Source of the DNA: UBA3941 sp035647175
GTDB lineage: Bacteria > Bacillota > Clostridia > Caldicoprobacterales > UBA3941
Direction of reading: 5' to 3'
NCBI GenBank assembly: GCA_035647175.1
Contig: DASRNX010000224.1
Coordinates: forward strand, 1 to 11,631
Length of the DNA stretch: 11,631 nt
Part shown: one piece after another, positions 1 to 7,317 of the stretch
Layout of the letters: each line of letters begins with the position of its first letter
Position numbering within the stretch: the stretch's first letter is position 1
The notes under the pieces: generated by a model
Told to the model about the DNA's origin: nothing
Databases searched by the model: none
The model's input: the letters and a program-made list of their open reading frames with translations, nothing else
Made by a program: the position numbers and the translations under genes

Positions 1-224
1 ACACCGTATAACAAACTTCAATCAAAATATATGCACTATATGGAACTATGCCTAACAAATCCCAGGATTTCCCCATAAAAATTGGTATCATTAATAATAT
101 ACAAGAAGGATTGTAGTGCATTTTATAGATCAACGATTCCATCTACAAAGTTTATCATACCAATAAATCTCGTTTCCGTATTGTTCATCTATAATGGATA
201 TTGATATCCCCTTAACCCTCCCTT
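1..224. other. Intergenic spacer with no secure gene
   Basis: AT-rich stretch before the first promoter. On the plus strand a frame is open from base 1 to a TAA at 76-78 (25 codons) and could be the tail of a gene lying outside the window, but I do not recognise it. On the minus strand a frame starting at 121 is open to the window edge (40 codons, hydrophobic) but lacks a convincing ribosome binding site. Two inverted repeats are visible: ATTGGTAT near 80-88 with ATACCAAT near 159-166, and the compact palindrome GGATAT-TG-ATATCC at 196-209. The latter lies about 30 bp upstream of the -35 box of the next gene, so it could be an operator. Confidence 0.4.
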
Positions 225-266
225 TCAATGTTTTCATTGACTAGTTTCCCGGGCCTTTGATATACT
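225..266 (+). promoter_or_regulatory. Sigma-A promoter with overlapping palindrome, for the uxuA-like gene
   Basis: The -35 box TTGACT (237-242) and -10 box TATACT (261-266) are separated by 18 bp and lie about 70 bp upstream of the start codon at 339. An inverted repeat TCAATG-TTTT-CATTGA (225-240) covers the upstream edge and first four bases of the -35 box, a usual place for a repressor site. The promoter is read directly from sequence. The operator is inferred, and GntR- or LacI-type regulators are typical for hexuronate genes. Confidence 0.7.
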
Positions 267-338
267 TTCAATAAATACACCCCCGGTTTGGCTTACTCTA
301 CAGGTATTAATCACAATACAATTATGGAGGGATTTTTT

Positions 339-1412
339 ATGGATATGCCTATGAAGGTTATACCCGGTTATTTCAATTCAAAGCCCGGTATACAGGTGGG
401 GACTAAGATGCAAGGCCCCATAACCCGTGATGAAGAGGGAAATATAAAGTTGGATAAGGATGGGGTCGCATTTCTCCAGCAAATGGGGATAGAATGGGTA
501 ATGTTGGGCCATCGCCAGGTGCCCGAGCACACCGTCCAGTGCTATAAGGAGCTTAAAGATGCACTATCGGAGGTTGGGCTGAAGATTTTCAGGTTGGAGA
601 ACTATGAACTTCATAATATGCCTGATATTACACTGGGGCTTGATAATCGGGATGAAATGCTTGACAGGTACCTACAATACATATCGGATTTGGGCGAGGC
701 GGGCATTCATTACGCTACCTATGCACATATGGGAAACGGAATTTGGCGAAATTATGAAGGCGGTACAGTCCGCGGCGGTGCATTGTCCGGAGGCTTAGAC
801 CTCAATGCCCCAAACCGTTCCATAGCCTTTGGGGATTATGAGTGGCCCCTAAGCCACGGCAGAACCTATAGTGAGGATGAGCTTTGGGAAAACTACGAGT
901 ATTTTATACAACGGGTTGTTCCCGTAGCGGAAAATTCCGAAGTTTATATCGGTATACACCCCGACGACCCACCTGCCTGTACCATAGCCGGAGTCCCCAG
1001 GTGTATCTTCAGTAGCCTTAATGGATATAAGCGCGCTTTGGAAATGGCCGATAGTCCTAATATCGGGGTGTGTCTATGTGTCGGCTGTTGGCTCCAGGGG
1101 GGCGATGAGATGGGCTCTACTCCAGAAGAATTTATTAAATATTTGGGGGAAAACAAGAAGCTATTTAAACTTCATCTTCGCAATGTTACTGCTCCCCTGT
1201 TCAGTCCGGGCGGTTTTAATGAAACCTTTCCAGATGCCGGCTACTATAATCTTGTCAACATAATAGAAGCCCTGGATGAAATAGGTTTTGATGGAATCGT
1301 CATTAATGATCACCTGATAGACATGGTAGGGGGGCACTACACCTGTGAGGCGTATTTTACCTCGTACCTTAAGGGCGCGGTAGACGCTATACAAAACCAT
1401 CGGAGGAAATGA
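339..1412 (+). CDS. UxuA-like mannonate dehydratase family protein (TIM-barrel)
   Basis: Protein of 357 aa resembling mannonate dehydratase, which removes water from D-mannonate to give 2-keto-3-deoxygluconate in cytoplasmic glucuronate catabolism. The C-terminal half carries the family landmarks: IHPDDPP (206-212, His207), a Cys-rich strand CLCVGC (245-250), LHLRN (278-282, His279), a GGFNE(T)F-type loop (291-297), and a final NDH (323-325, Asp324/His325). These match the positions of the UxuA metal ligands. The N-terminal 150 residues look unlike the classic UxuA start, so the substrate may differ (another sugar acid or a sugar isomerase reaction). The ATG at 339 is chosen because GGAGGG (326-331) sits 7 nt upstream; an in-frame TTG at 288 has no such site. 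It is a single-gene unit with its own promoter and terminator, and no other hexuronate gene is present in the window. Confidence 0.7.
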   Translation: MDMPMKVIPGYFNSKPGIQVGTKMQGPITRDEEGNIKLDKDGVAFLQQMGIEWVMLGHRQVPEHTVQCYKELKDALSEVGLKIFRLENYELHNMPDITLGLDNRDEMLDRYLQYISDLGEAGIHYATYAHMGNGIWRNYEGGTVRGGALSGGLDLNAPNRSIAFGDYEWPLSHGRTYSEDELWENYEYFIQRVVPVAENSEVYIGIHPDDPPACTIAGVPRCIFSSLNGYKRALEMADSPNIGVCLCVGCWLQGGDEMGSTPEEFIKYLGENKKLFKLHLRNVTAPLFSPGGFNETFPDAGYYNLVNIIEALDEIGFDGIVINDHLIDMVGGHYTCEAYFTSYLKGAVDAIQNHRRK

Positions 1413-1447
1413 TATGACACATTAAGCTGATTATACTTATGTGTAGG

Positions 1448-1504
1448 TAATGGCTATTGGAGGTAACCTAGCTATCCTGCCTATCAATAGCCATTATTCT
1501 TATT
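1448..1504 (+). terminator. Intrinsic terminator of the uxuA-like gene
   Basis: A perfect 12-bp stem, TAATGGCTATTG (1448-1459) with CAATAGCCATTA (1485-1496), encloses a 25-nt loop and is followed by TTCTTATT. It lies 36 nt after the uxuA-like stop codon. The U-rich side exists only in the plus direction, so it most likely ends that transcript rather than the convergent kinase transcript. Confidence 0.7.
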
Positions 1505-1518
1505 AAATGGATGGGTCT

Positions 1519-1575
1519 GGGTCAGAGGTCCGCAAGAGAGATCAAATGTGTCGCTGACCCCGTCCCCGTGACACA
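1519..1575 (-). repeat. REP-like palindromic element overlapping the 3' end of the kinase gene
   Basis: Two competing inverted repeats are visible: GGGTCAG (1519-1525) with CTGACCC (1554-1560), and TGTGTC (1547-1552) with GACACA (1570-1575). Between them, read on the minus strand, is the G-rich string ACGGGGACGGGGTC. From general knowledge, such GTCACGGGGACGG strings recur as interspersed palindromes in Clostridia and Bacillota genomes, often with REP-associated tyrosine (Y1) transposases; I cannot run a search here. The element reads through the end of the kinase gene and appears to provide its stop codon (TGA, 1542-1544). Confidence 0.55.
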
Positions 1576-2489
1576 GTCACCAGATTAAAGAACTTGTTTA
1601 CCAGTTCCCGGCTTACATGGCCTGTCCCGGCAAACTGGGTGTTTGCCATTCCGCAGGCCATGCCGGTTCTTAGGACATCTTCTATGGCCTTACCCTGAGT
1701 CAGAGCTACAGCACACCCGGCGATGAAAGAATCCCCCGATCCTACGGTGCTGATGGTCTCAATGGGCGGCGCCTTTAATATAAAGGCACCTTCATCCGTG
1801 GCTGCTATGCAGCCACCGGCTCCTAAAGTGACACATACCAGTTCAATCCCATTTTGGTGTATTTCTTTTGAAGCCTCTAATATCTCATATTCCGAATCCA
1901 TCTTTTTTCCCATTATGGTCTCTAATTCCGTCTCATTGGGCTTGATCATAAAAGGGCGATATTCAAGGCTCTTTACCAGGGTTTGACCGCTGGTGTCAAG
2001 CAATAATCTCTTCCCAAGCCCCTTTGAAATCTCAATCAATCTCCCGTAAAAATTTACAGCCACCCCCCTGGGCAGACTCCCCGATATGGTAACAATATCC
2101 GCCTTTTTGGCGATGTTTTTAAAATCTATTAGAAACCCTTCCTGCTCTTTTGGGGATATGACGGGACCCCACTCCAGCACTTCCGTAGAGGTATCCGAAA
2201 TTGGATCGTTTATGGCTATGCATATTCGGCTATCCCCTTCTATCTCGATAAAGGCGTCTCTAATCCCCTGCTCATGTAATCTGGATCTTATAAATTGCCC
2301 GTTACCACCGCCTAAGAATCCCATAGCCGTCACCTCGGCTCCCAGAATGCCGGCTACCCTTGATACATTAAGCCCTTTTCCCCCTGCCGTTGCCCACATA
2401 CCGCTGGGCCGAAATACCTCCCCTATGGCAAAGGATTCTACCTCGTAGACCTTATCAATAGCCGGATTTAACGTAACCGTTAAAATCAT
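1542..2489 (-). CDS. 1-phosphofructokinase-family (PfkB) hexose-phosphate kinase
   Basis: Protein of 315 aa in the ribokinase/PfkB superfamily, FruK/LacC branch: an ATP-dependent kinase acting on fructose-1-phosphate or tagatose-6-phosphate to make the bisphosphate that enters lower glycolysis. Visible motifs are the family start TVTLNPAID (4-12), GGKGLN (36-41) for substrate binding, KPNETE (183-188), TLGAGG (221-226) and the anion-hole/catalytic motif VGSGDSF (249-255, Asp253 as base). I chose the second ATG (2489) because a GGGGGAG site lies 5 nt upstream and it matches the family N-terminus; the ATG at 2492 is only 2 nt from that site. There is no neighbouring PTS or DeoR-type gene, so the exact sugar cannot be fixed. 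The last 12 or so residues (VTVSRGRGQRHI) are encoded by a REP-like repeat and lie beyond the usual family end. Confidence 0.85.
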   Translation of the reverse strand: MILTVTLNPAIDKVYEVESFAIGEVFRPSGMWATAGGKGLNVSRVAGILGAEVTAMGFLGGGNGQFIRSRLHEQGIRDAFIEIEGDSRICIAINDPISDTSTEVLEWGPVISPKEQEGFLIDFKNIAKKADIVTISGSLPRGVAVNFYGRLIEISKGLGKRLLLDTSGQTLVKSLEYRPFMIKPNETELETIMGKKMDSEYEILEASKEIHQNGIELVCVTLGAGGCIAATDEGAFILKAPPIETISTVGSGDSFIAGCAVALTQGKAIEDVLRTGMACGMANTQFAGTGHVSRELVNKFFNLVTVSRGRGQRHI

Positions 2490-2574
2490 CATGTCTCCCC
2501 CAAAAATTAAATTAAGGCGTTGCGCCGATCCATTATCTTGATGTGTAATAAAGGTAATGAGCTATTAAAAATCA

Positions 2575-2610
2575 ATGTCGGAAGTAGCGTTTATTAATCA
2601 TTACCGACAT
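2575..2610 (-). terminator. Possible terminator hairpin upstream of the kinase gene
   Basis: ATGTCGG (2575-2581) pairs with CCGACAT (2604-2610) around a 22-nt loop. Read on the minus strand the stem is followed by TGATTTTTAATAG, so it could stop transcripts arriving from the insertion sequence or malic enzyme side before they reach the kinase gene. The stem is short and the loop long, hence a tentative call. Confidence 0.3.
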
Positions 2611-2616
2611 GATTAA

Positions 2617-2718
2617 CTATATGTTTTACGACAAACATTCTACATTGGTACATAGGTGTCGTAAAACATTATCCTTAATTCGTATGTTACGAAAAATACA
2701 TTATTTTAACGTAAAATC
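2617..2718. repeat. Structured palindromic repeat, truncated copy 1 (cut by the insertion sequence)
   Basis: These 102 bp match 11258-11359 with four substitutions and no gaps. The first hairpin is intact: ATGTTTTACGACA (2621-2633) pairs with TGTCGTAAAACAT (2657-2669). The left arm of the second stem, ATGTTACGAAAAA (2684-2696), and the first bases of the inner stem (GTAAAATC, 2711-2718) are present. Homology stops exactly where the terminal inverted repeat of the insertion sequence begins, and the matching right arms are not found beyond the far end of that element. Two of the four differences lie in the hairpin loop and none disturbs a stem. Confidence 0.85.
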
Positions 2719-4581
2719 CCATACTCCGCTGAATGGACCTTGGAAATTTAAGATTTAAAATACCGTCTTTAAAAACGCTAACTACTCCCCTTGATAAAGG
2801 TGTCTTCGGGGATTTTTAGGTACTTTAGAATCTTTTTAATTGATTCATTAAGGGGCCTTGCATAACTCCTTTCCCAAGGTCTATCCGGGTAGCATATAAC
2901 CCGAATCATAACAGCGTAGAAAACATCATATATAACACGCTGTGTAGGACGATTCATCTTGGTTTTTCTGGGCCCAATAATGTAGTCATCATCCTGCATT
3001 AATCCGCGCCTTACAACGTACTCCGCCAGTGATAGCATAAGGATGCAGATGAGCATCAGGTAAGAAAATGCCTCTATCCGCTCAGGCGACTCAAGGAAGA
3101 TTGAATTGACAAATTGCGGTGATTTCAATTGCTGAAACTTCTTTTCTACGCTATCTTGGGTTTTATATTCCCTAAGCAATGCTTCGCCAGTCATTCCAAG
3201 ATCATTGGAACATAGTACGAAACAGCAAGCCTTATTAATGGCCTTCGTTGTTTTTTCTTGGTTTAGAACGGGGCTAAGCTCTATAAAATAGCGGTATCCT
3301 AGTATTTTGTTATCTTCACCTTTTGCAGGGCGACCACGCTTGCGGCGTTCTTCTCGTCGGAGGGAAAAATTGATATCGTGATACTTAAGTTTTTTAAACT
3401 CCTTGGAATTAATCTTTTGTATCTCACGATTTGCGTCGTCCTCGCAGGCGAACTCCCGCTTAGTCAATACTTTTGATACTTTCGTAATGCGTTCCATTTC
3501 CTTTTTTATTGCTTTATCTGCCGTCTTTTCTTTTGACGCCTTTAATGATGGGGAATAGCATACTGTAAGTCTGAGCTCATGTTCGTGATAGATGCAGGTT
3601 TTCTCTAGCAGACTATAGGGTTTCGGCTCGCCTTTAGCATTGATGATTTCTATGTTCTCTAGGGTATCAAGGATATCTACTGCTTCTTCCATACTTTCCT
3701 TGGCGATAAGAACATTATCGGGGATACGGGTTATGAGCTTTATACCTTTTTCCGTGGATAGATCCAAATTCTCCTTGGAAAATAGGGCACTGTCTGCAAT
3801 GTAGTAAAAGTTACCTTTGTCTACATTCAAATTATGAAGGGTAGCATCTAAGGCGCTAATGGTATCTGTGTTGTAGGTTTTGTCATCTTTGTTCCCGGAA
3901 AGTACAGTTGCATCTACTACCAGACCATTGGCACAGCCAATACCAAATTTAATTTGTTTTTTATCTTCCCTTCTATCTTTGCTATGGCCAAAGTCCATTT
4001 TTATGACCCCTTCTGTACCTTCATAGGTTTCATACAAGCCCCACATGACCTTGGAAGTGGTGTCAAAATTGATGTTTGTAACCTGTATGCCATACAGTGT
4101 AATGGCTTTGCCCGCAATTTGTGAAAATATCTTCTTACAGCCAGCTCCGTGGAAAAGATCCAGGAAACCACCAAAGCGATCATCGTTAATTTGCTCTAGT
4201 TTTATCGGATGATGGAACAAACCTTCTAGATCCTTGTACTGGTAATATTCGTGTAGCCTTGATAAAGGCATATGATCATCACACATATTAACCATCATCA
4301 TCATCGCATCGACACCATAAGGGATATCTGGGGGACGGCCATTAACAGAGCCAAGTGCTTTATTGATTATTTCAGGTACTCCTAAAGATTCGCATAAGGC
4401 CACGATAAAGCCCTCTTTCCCTATCGTATAGGTCTCAACAATGTTTGGATCCACCATAGCGTTTTCCTCCCAAAACTTTTCACTTTAAGGAGGTATTCGA
4501 CATAAATCTTGAAAACCCTTTTGGTAATTAATTACATGTAAAATACAGATTTACCAATTTTAGTTCAGCGGAGTATGGGAT
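2716..4581 (-). mobile_element. IS1634-type insertion sequence
   Basis: Element of about 1.87 kb bounded by a perfect 18-bp terminal inverted repeat, ATCCCATACTCCGCTGAA (2716-2733) and its complement (4564-4581). The outermost AT may belong to the flanks, which would give 2718-4579. It contains a single intact transposase gene on the minus strand. Size and transposase type fit the IS1634 branch of the IS4-like DDE elements. No target-site duplication is visible: the left flank ends CGTAAA and the right flank starts ATATAA. Together with the lost half of the repeat on the left, this suggests a deletion or recombination next to the element after insertion. Confidence 0.85.
2778..4457 (-). CDS. 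IS1634 family DDE transposase
   Basis: Full-length 559-aa transposase of the IS1634 group, which cuts and joins the ends of its own element. The RNase-H-like DDE core is interrupted by a long insertion, as is usual in IS4-like enzymes. The first Asp is in FDTTS (Asp132), followed by the family signature GHSKDRREDKKQ (157-168); the second Asp is in IADSAL (Asp222); the Glu is in YKTQDSVEKKFQQLK (Glu438). A basic stretch RRKRGRPAKG (371-380) lies in the insertion. The start is supported by GGAGG 8 nt upstream of the ATG. I see no frameshift or missing catalytic residue, so the element may be active. It lies about 60 bp inside the left inverted repeat and about 105 bp inside the right one. Confidence 0.92.
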   Translation of the reverse strand: MVDPNIVETYTIGKEGFIVALCESLGVPEIINKALGSVNGRPPDIPYGVDAMMMMVNMCDDHMPLSRLHEYYQYKDLEGLFHHPIKLEQINDDRFGGFLDLFHGAGCKKIFSQIAGKAITLYGIQVTNINFDTTSKVMWGLYETYEGTEGVIKMDFGHSKDRREDKKQIKFGIGCANGLVVDATVLSGNKDDKTYNTDTISALDATLHNLNVDKGNFYYIADSALFSKENLDLSTEKGIKLITRIPDNVLIAKESMEEAVDILDTLENIEIINAKGEPKPYSLLEKTCIYHEHELRLTVCYSPSLKASKEKTADKAIKKEMERITKVSKVLTKREFACEDDANREIQKINSKEFKKLKYHDINFSLRREERRKRGRPAKGEDNKILGYRYFIELSPVLNQEKTTKAINKACCFVLCSNDLGMTGEALLREYKTQDSVEKKFQQLKSPQFVNSIFLESPERIEAFSYLMLICILMLSLAEYVVRRGLMQDDDYIIGPRKTKMNRPTQRVIYDVFYAVMIRVICYPDRPWERSYARPLNESIKKILKYLKIPEDTFIKGSS

Positions 4582-4594
4582 ATATAACCAATAC

Positions 4595-4648
4595 AAACGG
4601 AAAATCCGTTTTGAACTATCCCCTCCCCTTGTACATATGCCGGGGATA
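4595..4648 (-). terminator. Tandem hairpins after the malic enzyme gene
   Basis: Two inverted repeats lie 40-90 nt downstream of the malic enzyme stop codon. TATCCCC (4617-4623) pairs with GGGGATA (4642-4648), and AAACGGA (4595-4601) pairs with TCCGTTT (4605-4611) with a 3-nt loop. On the minus strand the second stem ends in UUU followed by GUAUUGGUUAUAU, a weak U-tract. Probable transcription end of the dehydrogenase/malic enzyme operon, just before the insertion sequence. Confidence 0.45.
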
Positions 4649-4686
4649 ATATATTGCTTCTCTTTAGATCAAAATTTCCCCTAAGG

Positions 4687-5859
4687 TTATATCCTAGCTA
4701 CACCGGAATCTCTCGCAGCCTCGGCAACCGCTTTGGCAACTGCTGGAGCAACCCTTTCGTCAAAGGCCGCAGGCATTATATAGTCCTCGTTTAGCTCATC
4801 TTCCCTTACAAGGTCGGCTATAGCCTGGGCCGCTGCGATCTTCATTTCATCGTTTATATCACTGGCCCTTACATCAAGGGCTCCCCTAAACACGCCGGGG
4901 AAGGCTAAAACGTTGTTTATCTGGTTGGGAAAATCCGATCTTCCGGTCCCCACTACCCTTGCTCCCGCTTCCTTGGCAAGGTCCGGCATTATTTCGGGCA
5001 CCGGGTTGGCCATGGCAAATACTACAGCGTCCTTGGCCATGGTCTTGACCATATCCGGGGTCAGAATATTAGGAGCGGATACCCCTATAAACACGTCTGC
5101 CCCCACTATTATATCCTTAAGCATACCCTTCCTCTTTTGGGGGTTGGTTATCTTGGCCATAGCCGCTTTTTCAGAGTCCAGGCCCTCCATCCCTTCATAG
5201 ATGGCGCCTTGGATCTCGCAGGCTATTACGTTTTCAAGACCCATGCTCATGAGCAATCTGGTGATGGCGGTACCTGCAGCTCCAAGGCCATTGACTATAA
5301 CCTTTATGTCCTTTATATCCTTCTTAACGACCTTTAGGGCGTTTATCATAGCCGCCAGGACCACGATGGCAGTTCCGTGCTGATCGTCGTGAAATATTGG
5401 TATATCACATTCTTTTTTAAGCCTTCTCTCGATTTCAAAGCACCTAGGGGCGGATATGTCCTCTAGGTTTACGCCCCCAAACCCCCCCGAAATCAGCTTA
5501 ATGGTATTTACTATCTCATCAACGTCCTTGGACTTTATACATAAGGGAAAGGCATCCACGTCGGCAAAGGCCTTAAACAGCACGCATTTACCCTCCATAA
5601 CAGGCATCCCGGCTTCGGGACCTATGTCTCCCAATCCCAGGACCGCAGTTCCATCGGTGACAACGGCCACCATATTCCACCTTCTGGTATATTCATAGGA
5701 CAAATTTACATCGTCCTTTATGGCCAGACAAGGTTCTGCCACCCCGGGTGTGTAGGCCAGGGAAAGATCTCTGCTGTTATCTACCTTAACGGTATTTTTA
5801 ACCTCGATTTTTCCCTTCCATTCCCCGTGCAGCTTTAAAGCTTCACTCTTTATATCCAT
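4687..5859 (-). CDS. NAD-dependent malic enzyme (malate to pyruvate + CO2)
   Basis: Protein of 390 aa, the usual length of the short bacterial malic enzymes that oxidatively decarboxylate L-malate to pyruvate with NAD(P) and a divalent metal. Landmarks: SLAYTPGVAEPC (33-44, catalytic Tyr36), EGKCVLFK (89-96, Lys91 as the general base), metal ligands in LEDI (Glu133, Asp134) and HDDQHGTA (157-164, Asp158/Asp159), the Rossmann loop GLGAAG (191-196), FAMANPVPEI (281-290) and GRSDFPNQINN (306-316). An acidic residue (Glu215) stands near the end of the second Rossmann strand, which favours NAD over NADP; that is an inference. The start is the ATG at 5859, with GGAGGG about 8 nt upstream; a longer frame to 5898 has no such site. 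It follows the Ldh_2 gene by 55 nt on the same strand, suggesting one operon. Confidence 0.93.
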   Translation of the reverse strand: MDIKSEALKLHGEWKGKIEVKNTVKVDNSRDLSLAYTPGVAEPCLAIKDDVNLSYEYTRRWNMVAVVTDGTAVLGLGDIGPEAGMPVMEGKCVLFKAFADVDAFPLCIKSKDVDEIVNTIKLISGGFGGVNLEDISAPRCFEIERRLKKECDIPIFHDDQHGTAIVVLAAMINALKVVKKDIKDIKVIVNGLGAAGTAITRLLMSMGLENVIACEIQGAIYEGMEGLDSEKAAMAKITNPQKRKGMLKDIIVGADVFIGVSAPNILTPDMVKTMAKDAVVFAMANPVPEIMPDLAKEAGARVVGTGRSDFPNQINNVLAFPGVFRGALDVRASDINDEMKIAAAQAIADLVREDELNEDYIMPAAFDERVAPAVAKAVAEAARDSGVARI

Positions 5860-5914
5860 TATAGGTTCCCTCCTGCATCTTTCATTGAAGAAGTTCAAAA
5901 AACATCTTTAGCCG

Positions 5915-7015
5915 CTAAAACTCATACCCCGTAAGGTTCAGTTCATCCCTCAGCGTAATAAGCTCCTTTAACAGCTCTTCGTTGACAGGCACTCCCCTAT
6001 CCTTCCTATAGAGCCAGGTTTCATATTCCTTTTCCCCCGCGGTGTATATCTTATCATGACCCTTGGCCTTCTTGGAGTTTCTAAGTTCCCTTAAGATATC
6101 GCCGGTAGTCTTCTTAAAGTCCTCCAGCTCTATAAATGCGGAGATGTCGATGGCGATAAAGAAGTGTCCGAGAGCATAGGGTACCTTTTTGCCGTTTTCG
6201 ATGCCCAGCAGCATCTTGAGGAAACTGCCGCCCTGCAGGGCCGCGGATAGAATCTCTACTACCGTTGCGTAGCCATAGCCCTTGTAGCCGCCAAGGTCTT
6301 CACCTGCGCCGCCAAGGGGTGTGAGAGCCGCCGTGCCTTTAACAAGATCCACCAGCACCTTCCCGGCGTCGGTCTGATAATTTCCGTCCTCGTCTATGAC
6401 CCAGCCTTCGGGCATGGTTTTACCCAGCTTGTCATAGACTTCAATCTTACCCCGCTGGGTGATGGATGTGGCGCAGTCCAACATAAAGGGAAATTCTTCG
6501 TCACTGGGGATACCAAAGGTAAGGGGGTTGGTGCCCAGCATATTCTCTACCCCAAAGGTGGGTGCTATAGAGGGTCTGGCGTTGGTACCGGTAATGCCGA
6601 TCATACCGGCATCTACGGCCATCTTGGCAAAATAGCCTGCGATACCGTAATGGGTGGAGTTTCTGACGGCTACCATACCCATCCCATATTTTTTTGCTTT
6701 ATCGATGGCCATCTGCATGGATCTCTTGCCTATGACCATACCCATTCCATGGTGACCGTCTATCACCGCAGTTGTTGGGCCTTCTCTGACTATCTCAAAG
6801 TTCGTCTTGGCAAATTGGATTCCGTCGTTGATCCTATCGTAATATATCGGTTTTAACCGATTGGTGCCATGGGAGTCTATGCCCTGTTTATCCGCTTCTA
6901 TGAGAATGTCCGCACAGGTCTTTGCATCCTCCTCAGGAACCCCTACCCCCTTAAAGACGTCTACCATAAACCTCTCCATCGTATCAAAGTCGATCCATTT
7001 AATGTTGTTGTCCAT
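5915..7015 (-). CDS. Malate/L-lactate dehydrogenase family (Ldh_2) oxidoreductase
   Basis: Protein of 366 aa in the Ldh_2 family of NAD(P)-dependent 2-hydroxyacid dehydrogenases, which has its own fold unrelated to classic malate or lactate dehydrogenases and includes malate, sulfolactate, ureidoglycolate and 2,3-diketogulonate reductases. Family signatures: ADKQGIDSHGTNRL (41-54, catalytic His49), RNSTHYGIAGYF (118-129, His122), GTNP (161-164), DCATS (180-184) and GGYKGYG (242-248). The ATG at 7015 is chosen because an AAGGGTGA-like site precedes it closely and the sequence then matches the family; 33 upstream in-frame codons look non-coding. Being cotranscribed with malic enzyme suggests malate as substrate, giving oxaloacetate, but reduction of pyruvate or another 2-oxoacid is equally possible. 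No convincing promoter is seen in the 115 bp upstream. Confidence 0.85.
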   Translation of the reverse strand: MDNNIKWIDFDTMERFMVDVFKGVGVPEEDAKTCADILIEADKQGIDSHGTNRLKPIYYDRINDGIQFAKTNFEIVREGPTTAVIDGHHGMGMVIGKRSMQMAIDKAKKYGMGMVAVRNSTHYGIAGYFAKMAVDAGMIGITGTNARPSIAPTFGVENMLGTNPLTFGIPSDEEFPFMLDCATSITQRGKIEVYDKLGKTMPEGWVIDEDGNYQTDAGKVLVDLVKGTAALTPLGGAGEDLGGYKGYGYATVVEILSAALQGGSFLKMLLGIENGKKVPYALGHFFIAIDISAFIELEDFKKTTGDILRELRNSKKAKGHDKIYTAGEKEYETWLYRKDRGVPVNEELLKELITLRDELNLTGYEF

Positions 7016-7317
7016 GAATATCACCCTTTTTATGAATTTTTTAATTACATATAAGCAGAAACAAAGGTTTAACCATGTAGATCCGGATTCCAATTCCGCC
7101 GCCGTTAGGAGCACAAAAAAATCGTCCTAAAACAGGGGCTGTTATTACCCCCTCCCTTTTAGCACGACTCTCAATCTCCGCATGGCTTTTATTCTGTTAT
7201 AGATAAACAATCACGGACATAAAATTTATCACCATGAAATTATACAGACCCATTTTAATCATCACGCCGGTAAATTTATATGTCGATAAAATTAGTTTCC
7301 ATATCGTTTATCCGTAA
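7016..7317. other. Gene-free spacer between the ABC operon and the dehydrogenase operon
   Basis: About 300 bp without a credible gene. It holds the leader of the Ldh_2 gene, the inverted repeat TTAGGA (7105-7110) / TCCTAA (7125-7130), a GGGG/CCCC hairpin described separately, and AT-rich sequence with several stop codons in each minus-strand frame. Since a second permease gene seems to have been lost just upstream (7318-7398), part of this sequence may be its decayed remains, but I cannot recognise permease codons here. Confidence 0.4.
7113..7153 (-). terminator. Possible terminator of the ABC transporter operon
   Basis: On the minus strand AGGGG (complement of 7149-7153) can pair with CCCCT (complement of 7134-7138) around a 10-nt loop, followed by GTTTTAGG and a run of seven Ts (7113-7119 complement). 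The stem is only 5 bp and the T run is offset, so the call is weak. Its position, after the exporter genes and before the Ldh_2 start, is suitable. Confidence 0.3.

Noticed and set aside
1..121. A hydrophobic 40-codon open frame on the minus strand running off the left edge
   Set aside because: No ribosome binding site, no recognisable family, and a frame of this length is expected by chance in AT-rich spacer DNA.
2516..2526. GGCG-TTG-CGCC mini-hairpin before the kinase start, followed by T-rich sequence on the minus strand
   Set aside because: A 4-bp stem with a 3-nt loop is too small to support an attenuator without other evidence.
2617..2718. CRISPR or integron attC-like array because of repeated palindromes
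   Set aside because: There are only two copies 8.6 kb apart, no spacers in series, no GTTRRRY/RYYYAAC ends, and no cas or integrase genes.
2711..4587. Target-site duplication around the insertion sequence
   Set aside because: Left flank (CGTAAA or AAAAT) and right flank (ATATAA or ATATA) do not match for any placement of the ends.
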